Assembly: GCA_021839095.1 (NCBI GenBank)
Contig: JAKCBU010000110.1
Coordinates: 1 to 5,311, forward strand
Source of the DNA: Pseudomonadota bacterium
GTDB lineage: Bacteria; Pseudomonadota; Gammaproteobacteria; Acidithiobacillales; Acidithiobacillaceae
Length of the DNA: 5,311 nt
Direction: 5' to 3'
Position numbers and translations under genes: made by a program. Positions 1 to 5,311 of the stretch are shown here, one piece after another (within the stretch, counting starts at the first letter, position 1; each line of letters opens with the position of its first letter). The notes below the pieces were generated by a model. That model made no database searches. It saw only the letters and a list, made by a program, of their open reading frames with translations, and had not been told where the DNA came from.

Positions 1-758
1 GCCGCGTGGATCAGGGCGGAGACGGTGCTGGGTCCGGCCATGGAATCGGGCAGCCAGATATGCAGGGGGAACTGCGCCGACTTGGCGATGGCGCCGATGA
101 GGATCAGGGCACCGGCAATGGTCAACACCAGCACGTCCGGGTGCGCCGCCACGGCAACGAAGATCTGCTGATCATTGAGGGTATGGTATTCCGCGAAGAG
201 CATGAAGATGGCCAGCGCCAGCGCCGTATCACCGATCCGGGTCACGACGAAGGCCTTGCGCCCCGCCCAGGCGTTCTCCGGCTTGCGGTACCAATGGGCC
301 ACCAGCGCGTAGGAGCAGAGGCCGACGGCTTCCCAACCCAGGTAGAGCAGGAGCAGGTTGTCGGCCATGGTCAGCACCAGCATCCCCCCGACAAAAAGGT
401 TCAGGTAAAAATAGTAGCGCCGTTCGCCGTAGTCCCCCGCCATAAATTGCTGCGAGAACAGATGAATGAGAAAGCCGACGAAGGACGCGATGCTGATCAT
501 GATCAGGGTGACCTGATCCACCTGGAACGCGATATCCGCGTGGAACCGGCCTACGGCCATCCAGGTCCAGACGCGATCATGCAGGTGGGGGTCACGACCG
601 TGGGTGATCCAGAGGGCAAGCACCGCCAGCGCAGACAAAAAGGGCATGGTCGCGGCCATGCGGCCCATGCTGCGCGGCGCAAACCGCTCTCCGAAAATGG
701 CATTGAGGAGCGCCCCCAGCAGGGGGAAGCCGGGGATCAACCAAAGCCATTCACTCAT
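1..758 (-). CDS. nuoL: NADH-quinone oxidoreductase subunit L (NuoL), N-terminal part, cut by the window edge
   Basis: NuoL is the distal membrane-arm subunit of complex I, a proton channel related to Mrp-type cation/proton antiporters, in the cytoplasmic membrane. I translated 252 complete codons of an expected 600 or more; the frame is open at base 1, so the truncation is only the window edge. Visible family signatures are NLLLLYLGWEAVGLCSY (about residues 134-150), AFVVTRIGD (169-177), IGAIAKSAQFPLHIWLPDSM (221-240) and AGPSTVSALIHA at the edge. The key charged residues of the first antiporter half are present: Glu143 (E. coli Glu144), Asp177 (Asp178) and Lys226 (Lys229). About seven hydrophobic segments are seen. 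The ATG at 758-756 is preceded by GGGAGGAGG, a strong ribosome binding site, and overlaps the nuoK stop by 8 bases. E. coli NuoL has GPTPVSA where this protein has GPSTVSA, a position that varies in the family. Identification is very secure. Confidence 0.97.
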   Translation of the reverse strand, partial: MSEWLWLIPGFPLLGALLNAIFGERFAPRSMGRMAATMPFLSALAVLALWITHGRDPHLHDRVWTWMAVGRFHADIAFQVDQVTLIMISIASFVGFLIHLFSQQFMAGDYGERRYYFYLNLFVGGMLVLTMADNLLLLYLGWEAVGLCSYALVAHWYRKPENAWAGRKAFVVTRIGDTALALAIFMLFAEYHTLNDQQIFVAVAAHPDVLVLTIAGALILIGAIAKSAQFPLHIWLPDSMAGPSTVSALIHA

Positions 759-1062
759 CGGCCTCCTCCCGCAAGTGGCACAGGACATCGACGGTATCGC
801 CGCCCAACTCCTGTTTCACCCGCAAGAGCAGGGCCAGGGTCAGGGCCAGCGCGGCACCGCTCAGGGCCATGATGAAAATCACCAGTACCTGTCCGGTGGA
901 GGAGTGCCAGCGCGCCCCGCCCACCAGCGCGATGACCATGGCGGCATTGAAGAGCAGCTCCATGCCGAGCAGCAGAAAGATCAGACTCCGCCGCAGCAGG
1001 ATCAGCGCGATACCCGCGAGAAAAAGCAGCGCCGCGATGACCAGAGCCAGATCAAGCGTCAT
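751..1062 (-). CDS. nuoK: NADH-quinone oxidoreductase subunit K (NuoK, ND4L homologue)
   Basis: NuoK is a small central membrane subunit of complex I that forms part of a proton path with NuoJ and NuoH. The protein has 103 residues (E. coli 100) with three membrane helices at about 2-22, 28-49 and 58-80. The helix 2 signature LLGMELLFNA carries Glu35, equivalent to the functionally essential E. coli Glu36, and the preceding cytoplasmic loop keeps the RR pair (Arg24, Arg25). Helix 3 starts with the family motif GQV (57-59), but the usual second glutamate (E. coli Glu72) aligns without gaps to Ala71, codon GCG at 852-850. No other acidic residue lies in helix 3. The tail is acidic (LREEADE). 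The ATG at 1062 sits 7 bases after GGAGG and overlaps the nuoJ stop by 11 bases; the nuoK stop overlaps nuoL by 8. The subunit identity is secure; how the missing glutamate affects coupling is unknown. Confidence 0.96.
   Translation of the reverse strand: MTLDLALVIAALLFLAGIALILLRRSLIFLLLGMELLFNAAMVIALVGGARWHSSTGQVLVIFIMALSGAALALTLALLLRVKQELGGDTVDVLCHLREEADE
762..770 (-). promoter_or_regulatory. Strong ribosome binding site of nuoL
   Basis: GGGAGGAGG on the minus strand, inside the end of nuoK where it encodes part of the acidic tail. It offers two overlapping Shine-Dalgarno registers, 3 and 6 bases before the ATG at 758. It is the strongest such site in the window and supports the chosen NuoL start. 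Confidence 0.7.
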
Positions 1063-1546
1063 GCCCTTCCCTCCGATGGACGGCGAGGACCGCGCCGATC
1101 ACCGCAAAGAGCAGCAGCGCCACCGCTTCCGTCAGCCACATATAGGGTCCGAAGAGCGCGCGGCCGATCATCGCCGGGCCAATCTCCCGAATCACCGTCA
1201 GCAACGGCGGAGGACGGGTGAAGAGGAGGATCACGACCGCCGCCAGCAGTAGCACGAGAATGCCCGACCACCAGAACCCCGGTCGCCAGCGTGCTTCCGA
1301 CTCCGGCTGTACGGGGGTCCGCAGAAGCATGATGACGAAGAGAAAGAGGACCAGGATGGCACCGACGTAGAGCACCACTTCCAGCGCCGCGACGAAGGGC
1401 GCGCCCAGCACCAGAAAAAGGATGCCGAGGGCGAGCAGCGTGATCCCCAGATTGACCGCGCCATGCATGGGGCTGCGCACCACCAACAGGGCGGCGCTGC
1501 TCATCAGCACGATGAGGGCAAGCAGGAGCACCAGTAGCGCGGTCAT
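1052..1546 (-). CDS. nuoJ: NADH-quinone oxidoreductase subunit J (NuoJ, ND6 homologue)
   Basis: NuoJ is a membrane subunit at the heel of the complex I membrane arm. Its third helix takes part in coupling quinone reduction to proton pumping. The 164-residue protein (E. coli 184) has five predicted helices at about 2-22, 29-48, 54-75, 92-110 and 136-156. The most conserved helix is intact: [20 protein letters not shown] contains Glu56 and Tyr60, equivalent to E. coli Glu55 and Tyr59 at the pi-bulge. A second family motif, [20 protein letters not shown], begins at about residue 131 and contains Glu140. The region between helices 4 and 5 and the C-terminal tail are shorter than in E. coli, which is common in this variable family. 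The ATG at 1546 shares bases with the nuoI TGA stop (ATGA), and GGAG lies 9 bases upstream. The stop overlaps nuoK by 11 bases. Identification rests on both sequence and position and is secure. Confidence 0.95.
   Translation of the reverse strand: MTALLVLLLALIVLMSSAALLVVRSPMHGAVNLGITLLALGILFLVLGAPFVAALEVVLYVGAILVLFLFVIMLLRTPVQPESEARWRPGFWWSGILVLLLAAVVILLFTRPPPLLTVIREIGPAMIGRALFGPYMWLTEAVALLLFAVIGAVLAVHRREGHDA
1070..1074 (-). promoter_or_regulatory. Ribosome binding site of nuoK
   Basis: GGAGG within the end of nuoJ, 7 bases before the nuoK ATG at 1062. Spacing and sequence are near ideal. Confidence 0.7.
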
Positions 1547-2076
1547 GGCAGGTTGCTCCGACCATCCACCGGAGGCGACTCGTTGCTGCCCTGCCCCTTG
1601 TCCTTATCGTGCAAAGCCACACCGGCGTGACGGTAGAAGTTGTAGTGGGGATGCTTACCGGGACCGTCGATGAGCAGGGACTCTTTCTCGTAGATGAGAT
1701 CCCGATGATGCCCCGTGCTGAAGGCGAACGCATCGAGGAGTTGGATGGCCAAGGTCGGACAAGCCTCTTCACAGAAACCGCAGTAGATACAGCGCGAGAA
1801 GTTGATGCGGAAACTGACCGGATACCGGCGCTCGTCCTCGCGATTCCCGGCCTGCAGTTCGATGCAGCGGGTGGGACAGACCGCCGAGCAGAGCTGGCAG
1901 GCCACACACCGCTCATCGCCGTCGGGATCGCGCGTCAGCACCGGGCGACCACGCCAGCGCGGTGGCAGTTTCAGCGCCTCTTCGGGGTAGCTGACCGTGG
2001 ACGCGCCGCGGCCGATCTGCCGCAAGGTGGTCCAGAGCCCCAGACCCAGTTGGACGAGACTGCGGTAGGCGCTCAT
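1543..2076 (-). CDS. nuoI: NADH-quinone oxidoreductase subunit I (NuoI), ferredoxin-like 2x[4Fe-4S] subunit
   Basis: NuoI is a peripheral subunit bridging the hydrophilic arm and NuoH. Its two 4Fe-4S clusters (N6a and N6b) carry electrons towards cluster N2. The 177-residue protein (E. coli 180) has two complete CxxCxxCxxxCP motifs, [12 protein letters not shown] (Cys57, 60, 63, 67) and [12 protein letters not shown] (Cys96, 99, 102, 106). Other hallmarks are [20 protein letters not shown] (30-49), RINFSRC (90-96), YEKESLLI (129-136) and [11 protein letters not shown] (139-149). The N-terminus (about 1-25) is the amphipathic membrane anchor. The closest familiar relative is the E. coli protein, down to the C-terminal LP. 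The start was chosen at 2076 because this ATG overlaps the nuoH TGA as ATGA and has GGAGG 5 bases upstream. The frame is open further upstream to an ATG at 2112, which would add 12 residues not typical of the family and lacks such support. The stop overlaps the nuoJ ATG. Confidence 0.97.
   Translation of the reverse strand: MSAYRSLVQLGLGLWTTLRQIGRGASTVSYPEEALKLPPRWRGRPVLTRDPDGDERCVACQLCSAVCPTRCIELQAGNREDERRYPVSFRINFSRCIYCGFCEEACPTLAIQLLDAFAFSTGHHRDLIYEKESLLIDGPGKHPHYNFYRHAGVALHDKDKGQGSNESPPVDGRSNLP
1556..1559 (-). promoter_or_regulatory. Ribosome binding site of nuoJ
   Basis: GGAG within the end of nuoI, 9 bases before the nuoJ ATG at 1546. It is the weakest of the Shine-Dalgarno sites here, which fits with coupling through the ATGA overlap. 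Confidence 0.55.
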
Positions 2077-3029
2077 CCCAGCCTCCACAGGGCCGCCGCG
2101 AAGGCGGTGCACAAGAGGTTGAGCAGGGAGAGCGGCAGCAGGATCTTCCAGCCCAGGGCCATCAGTTGATCATAGCGCGGGCGCGGCAGGCTGGCGCGTA
2201 ACCAGAAGAAGACAAAAATCACCGCGAACGTCTTGATCAGCATCCAGATCCAGCCCGGCAGCCAGGGGCCATGCCAGCCCCCCAGATAGAGCGCGGCGGC
2301 CAGTACGGCGATCAGGGTGAGGCCGAGATACTCCCCCAGAAAAAAATAACCGAAGCGCATGCCACCATATTCGGTATTGAAGCCGGCAACCAGTTCACTC
2401 TCCGCCTCCGGCAGATCGAAAGGCAGGCGATGGGTTTCCGCCACCCCGGCAATGAGGAAGATCACGAAACCGAGGGGTTGCAGAACGACATAGGGCACCC
2501 ACTGGGCCTGGACGATGCCGTTCAGGGAGAGGCTGCCGCTGAGCAGCACCACCGCCAGCAGGGCCAATCCCAGCGGCAGCTCATAGCTCACCAGTTGGGC
2601 GACGGCGCGCACGGCGCCCAGTAGCGCGAACTTACTGCCCGAGGCCCAGCCACCGAGGAAGACCCCGTAGGCGTTGAGGGAGCTCATGGCCAGGACGAAC
2701 AGCAGACCGATATTCCAGTCCCCCGCCCAGGAGAAGCCCCGGTCGAGAGGCACCACCGCAAAGCTGGCGAGGGCGCTGAAAGCCACCAGCACCGGCGCCG
2801 CACGATAGAGGACGGGATCCGCAAAGGCCGGGACGAAGTTCTCCTTGCTCATCAGCTTGAGGGCATCGGCCAGCGCCTGCCCGATGCCGAAGGGGCCGAG
2901 GCGATTGGGACCGTGGCGATTTTGCAGGAAGCCGAGCACCCGCCTTTCGGCGAAGACCAGAAAACCCGCAAGACCGAGCAGGACCACCGTCGTCAGCAAC
3001 ATACCCAGGGCCATGAGGAAAAGTGTCAC
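2073..3029 (-). CDS. nuoH: NADH-quinone oxidoreductase subunit H (NuoH, ND1 homologue)
   Basis: NuoH is the membrane subunit that forms much of the quinone-binding chamber and its link to the proton channels. With the GTG start at 3029 it has 318 residues (E. coli 325) and about eight helices. In this numbering the conserved groups are [19 protein letters not shown] (from about 27, with Glu28), the SYE glutamate (Glu150), and the loop [18 protein letters not shown] followed by [10 protein letters not shown]. That loop supplies Glu198, Asp205, Glu208, Glu210, Glu212 and Glu220, the acidic chain near the quinone site. [12 protein letters not shown] near the C-terminus is also typical. Start choice: the GTG at 3029-3027 overlaps the nuoG TGA as GTGA and lies 8 bases after GGGAG. 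An in-frame ATG at 3044, giving 323 residues and a 19-base overlap, has no clear ribosome binding site but cannot be excluded. The stop at 2075-2073 overlaps the nuoI ATG. Function is secure; the exact start is less so. Confidence 0.95.
   Translation of the reverse strand: MTLFLMALGMLLTTVVLLGLAGFLVFAERRVLGFLQNRHGPNRLGPFGIGQALADALKLMSKENFVPAFADPVLYRAAPVLVAFSALASFAVVPLDRGFSWAGDWNIGLLFVLAMSSLNAYGVFLGGWASGSKFALLGAVRAVAQLVSYELPLGLALLAVVLLSGSLSLNGIVQAQWVPYVVLQPLGFVIFLIAGVAETHRLPFDLPEAESELVAGFNTEYGGMRFGYFFLGEYLGLTLIAVLAAALYLGGWHGPWLPGWIWMLIKTFAVIFVFFWLRASLPRPRYDQLMALGWKILLPLSLLNLLCTAFAAALWRLG
2082..2086 (-). promoter_or_regulatory. Ribosome binding site deciding the nuoI start
   Basis: GGAGG on the minus strand, inside the 3' end of nuoH, is followed 5 bases later by the ATG at 2076-2074. 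It supports that start over the in-frame ATG at 2112. Confidence 0.75.
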
Positions 3030-5311
3030 GAGACGGTCTCCCATTGAATCTGCACGGCTTCGCCGGGATGCAGGCCCAGTTGGGCAAAACCCTCCTGATC
3101 CAGGGCGGCAACGCCGGCGACCATGCCCACGATGGGAAGCACCGGCAAACGCAGACGGCCACAGGGGCCGCTGAGCGTGGCGAAAGACGCGTCGACGTCC
3201 GCGTTGAGCCGCAATCCCCGCGCCGGCGCCAGCGACTGCAACTCGGTGGCGGCATCGGCGAGGACTTCGCCGCCGTGCCAGCGAAAAAGATCCAGCTCCC
3301 AGTCCGCGGCGCCGACTGGCGCCGCGGCGGGCGCCGCGGCAATCTCGAAGCGCGCGCGCAGGGCGTCATCCAGCAATACCCCGGGATGGTCCGGGCGGGG
3401 TGCAATCGGGCAAAGGAACCGCTGGTAAAAGGTCAACCGCTCCTGCCAGGGCTTCACGATACCGAGCAGTTCCGCCAAGCGACCCAGCCAGTACCGGGGG
3501 GGAGGCGGGCCGAGGGGATGCCTTTGTCCGCCGGCGGCTGCGGGGAAGCCACGGGTATTCTCCTGCCAGGACGGCACTTGCGCTTCACGGCGATAGACTG
3601 GGGCGAACGCCTGGATGCGCCCCTCGTAATTGATGAAGAGACCGTCCCGCTCGGGAAAAGCGGCCATGGGTAAGACCACTTCGGCGGCACGAACGGTGTC
3701 CGTATCGACCATATCCAGTACGGTCACCCCTTGCAGACCGGGCGCCAGCGACCGCCAGGTCCCGGCCCCCCAGTCACTGCCCAAAGGATCGGCGGCGAGA
3801 CAGAGGAGGTGGTCGATTTCGCGTTGACGCAGGGCGTGTTGCAGGCGCGCCGTATGGCCGTCGGCGGCAAAATAGGCGGCGCCGAAAAGATTCGGACTGT
3901 TCTGGAACACCCCCGCGCGCGCGTTCGCCGGGAGCCGTGCCAGGGTTTTCCGCAGGGCATGCACACCGGCCGGACCGAGGGTTTCCGCAGCCGCGAGAAT
4001 CACCGGCCGACGGCTGCCCTGCAGACAGGCATCCTCCGCAAGGCCCGTGACCAAATCCGGCAAGGCGCTGGGGCGGGTCGGACGATAGTCACCGGCTGCG
4101 GCCAACGCCGTTGGCCGGCTCGCCAGCACCGTCAACCGCGCCCCGTGACGCAGGGCCTGCCGCGCCGCCAACTCGGCCATGGGGGCGACACCGCCCAGAT
4201 CGCCCAGCACGATCAGGTGATCCGCCATTTCCACGTCGTTCAAGGTGGGCGCCTGCGGCAGAGCCATGCACTGCTGCGCCAGCGCCTCCATCCAGGGGCT
4301 GGAAAGAGCGGCAAATGGTGCGTGCAGGCAGTCGGCCAAAGCAAAAAGGGCCAGATTGCTCTGCACGTCTTCGCGCGGCGAACCGAGGAACCCGCTACGC
4401 CCCTCCTGCAACCGCATCGCCACCTGACGCAGGACGGCATCCTGACGACTGTGCGCGCCGTGCAGCCGTGCCCGCACCGGCCGTTCCGCCGCCGTCACAT
4501 AGCGGAAGCCATAACGCCCGCGATCACAGAGGAAATGCGGGTTGATCTCCGGATGATGACGCGCGCGCACCCGGCGCAGGGTGCCCAGCCGGGCACCCGG
4601 CAGGGTATTGCAGCCCACCGCGCAATGAGGGCAGACCGAAGGCCCTTGCTGCAGATCCCAGACCCGCGCGTAATCGTGACGGAAGACCTTGTCGGTGAAA
4701 ACCCCGGTGGGGCAGACTTCCACCAGATTGCCGCTGAAGGGACTTTCCAGCGGGCCGTCTTCCAGACGTCCGAAATAAACCCGGTCGCGGGAACCGAAGA
4801 CGCCGAAATCATCGCCCTGCGCCGTGTCCTGATAGAAACGCACACAGCGGTAACAAGTGATGCAACGGTTCATTTCCTGATGTACCAGCGGCCCCAGATC
4901 CTGATCGCGATAAGTCCGCTTCGGTCCGCTGTAGCGGCGCACGGCATGGCCGGTCTGCACCGTCATATCCTGTAAGTGACATTGACCGCCCTCGTCGCAG
5001 ACCGGGCAATCGAGAGGATGATTGAGCATCAGCAGTTCGATGATTTTCCGATGCTCGGTATGGACCTCCTTATCCACCGTCGCCAATTGCAGATGATCGC
5101 TGGCGGGCAGCAGGCAGGCCATGGTCACCCGCGGCGGATGTTTGTCGTCATGGGGATAGATCTTCACCGCGCACTGACGGCAAGCGCCGAGACTGCCGAG
5201 GGCGGGATGATAGCAGAAGTACGGGATCTGCCGCGCCATTCCAGCGGCAATGGCGGCCTCCAGCACGTTCTGCCCGGACGTGAAGGGTACCGGCTGACGG
5301 TCCAGATAAAA
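3026..5311 (-). CDS. nuoG: NADH-quinone oxidoreductase subunit G (NuoG), Fe-S subunit, a few N-terminal residues missing at the window edge
   Basis: NuoG is the large Fe-S subunit of the NADH-dehydrogenase module and relays electrons from NuoF towards NuoI. The frame runs to base 5311, so the visible 761 residues, beginning FYLDRQPVPF, lack only the first few. A GTG at 5266 is internal, not the start, because upstream codons continue the ferredoxin fold. Ligand sets, numbered from the window edge: 2Fe-2S N1b Cys33, 44, 47, 66; N4 His98, Cys102, 105, 111; N5 Cys150, 153, 156, 200; and the additional N7 site Cys227, 230, 234, 262. After about residue 275 comes a degenerate molybdopterin-oxidoreductase-like domain without recognisable cofactor function, as in the family. 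An Ala/Pro linker follows at 658-665, then a compact C-terminal domain. Length is below the roughly 908 residues of E. coli but usual for other bacteria. Residues 585-605 may reflect compensating indels. The stop overlaps nuoH by 4 bases. Confidence 0.97.
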   Translation of the reverse strand, partial: FYLDRQPVPFTSGQNVLEAAIAAGMARQIPYFCYHPALGSLGACRQCAVKIYPHDDKHPPRVTMACLLPASDHLQLATVDKEVHTEHRKIIELLMLNHPLDCPVCDEGGQCHLQDMTVQTGHAVRRYSGPKRTYRDQDLGPLVHQEMNRCITCYRCVRFYQDTAQGDDFGVFGSRDRVYFGRLEDGPLESPFSGNLVEVCPTGVFTDKVFRHDYARVWDLQQGPSVCPHCAVGCNTLPGARLGTLRRVRARHHPEINPHFLCDRGRYGFRYVTAAERPVRARLHGAHSRQDAVLRQVAMRLQEGRSGFLGSPREDVQSNLALFALADCLHAPFAALSSPWMEALAQQCMALPQAPTLNDVEMADHLIVLGDLGGVAPMAELAARQALRHGARLTVLASRPTALAAAGDYRPTRPSALPDLVTGLAEDACLQGSRRPVILAAAETLGPAGVHALRKTLARLPANARAGVFQNSPNLFGAAYFAADGHTARLQHALRQREIDHLLCLAADPLGSDWGAGTWRSLAPGLQGVTVLDMVDTDTVRAAEVVLPMAAFPERDGLFINYEGRIQAFAPVYRREAQVPSWQENTRGFPAAAGGQRHPLGPPPPRYWLGRLAELLGIVKPWQERLTFYQRFLCPIAPRPDHPGVLLDDALRARFEIAAAPAAAPVGAADWELDLFRWHGGEVLADAATELQSLAPARGLRLNADVDASFATLSGPCGRLRLPVLPIVGMVAGVAALDQEGFAQLGLHPGEAVQIQWETVS
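3038..3042 (-). promoter_or_regulatory. Ribosome binding site supporting the GTG start of nuoH
   Basis: On the minus strand GGGAG lies 8 bases before the GTG at 3029-3027. It partly overlaps the alternative ATG at 3044-3042 (reading ATGGGAG). The upstream ATG has no comparable purine-rich element in front of it, so this site favours the shorter NuoH with a GTGA overlap to nuoG. Confidence 0.6.
3317..3340 (-). repeat. Two tandem 12-base copies encoding an Ala-Ala-Ala-Pro linker in NuoG
   Basis: On the minus strand GCCGCGGCGCCC is followed directly by GCCGCGGCGCCA, differing only in the last base. The repeat is in frame and encodes AAAPAAAP, residues 658-665 of the visible NuoG, at the junction between the molybdopterin-like domain and the C-terminal domain. 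It looks like a short in-frame duplication in a flexible linker rather than a functional DNA site. Confidence 0.8.

Noticed and set aside
921..928. Chi-like octamer GCTGGTGG on the minus strand, also at 299-306 and 2783-2790
   Set aside because: The octamer arises easily from common codons in GC-rich genes, its role is established for E. coli-type RecBCD only, and the host is unknown.
1059..1916. Second minus-strand open frame of 285 codons across nuoI and nuoJ
   Set aside because: It is a frame shadow: the true frames give intact NuoI with eight cluster cysteines and NuoJ with its conserved helix, while this frame has no family features.
2336..2346. Run of seven T next to a G-rich stretch on the minus strand of nuoH, considered as a terminator or slippage site
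   Set aside because: No GC-rich stem precedes the T run in the direction of transcription, the frame continues intact through conserved NuoH residues, and a slipped product would end within an essential subunit.
3026..3300. Possible C-terminal truncation of NuoG relative to E. coli
   Set aside because: The C-terminal region shows a compact but complete-looking domain (LQS, LRLNAD, LRLPV and LGLHPGEAVQI), the total length is usual for many bacterial NuoG proteins, and nuoH follows at once in a normal overlap.
3731..4975. Long plus-strand open frame (414 codons) antisense to nuoG, and similar plus-strand frames at 6-872, 604-1221, 1609-2169 and 3023-3673
   Set aside because: They lie wholly opposite well-identified nuo genes, give low-complexity Arg/Gln/Pro/His-rich translations with no recognisable domain, and are expected by chance in GC-rich coding DNA.
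5264..5266. GTG at 5266 as the start of nuoG
   Set aside because: The same frame continues to the window edge with residues (FYLDRQPVPFTSGQN) that match the first strands of the NuoG ferredoxin domain, so the true start is just outside the window.

Overview
The window is one uninterrupted stretch of a bacterial respiratory complex I (NADH:quinone oxidoreductase, NDH-1) operon, read entirely from the minus strand. In transcription order, from high to low coordinates, it holds nuoG (5' end cut by the window edge), nuoH, nuoI, nuoJ, nuoK and nuoL (3' part cut by the other edge). This is the canonical nuo order. Nothing else is encoded and there is no intergenic space: each gene overlaps the next by 4 to 11 bases. 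No promoter, terminator, RNA gene, mobile element or CRISPR array is visible. The operon promoter and nuoA-F should lie beyond the right edge, and the rest of nuoL plus nuoM and nuoN beyond the left edge.

The DNA is GC-rich with GC-rich third codon positions. NuoI and the Fe-S half of NuoG closely resemble the Escherichia coli proteins, including the extra N7 cluster ligands in NuoG. NuoH carries the more widespread [13 protein letters not shown] version of its quinone-side loop. This suggests a proteobacterium of gammaproteobacterial or related type, for example an Acidithiobacillia-like lineage. The species cannot be fixed from the sequence alone.

The genes work together as follows. NuoG and NuoI carry Fe-S clusters that pass electrons from NADH (oxidised by NuoE and NuoF, outside the window) towards the quinone site, which is formed partly by NuoH. 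NuoH, NuoJ and NuoK are the central membrane subunits that link quinone chemistry to proton movement. NuoL is the distal antiporter-like proton channel subunit. Strong ribosome binding sites inside the upstream genes, together with the start/stop overlaps, point to translational coupling.

This is a housekeeping region, and I do not see a previously undescribed system. The most interesting detail is in NuoK. The second membrane glutamate (Glu72 in E. coli), normally very well conserved, aligns without gaps to alanine, while the first (Glu36 in E. coli) is kept. A second point is a proline/glycine-rich stretch in NuoG, bounded by a run of seven C, that reads more naturally in a neighbouring frame and may mark a pair of compensating indels.
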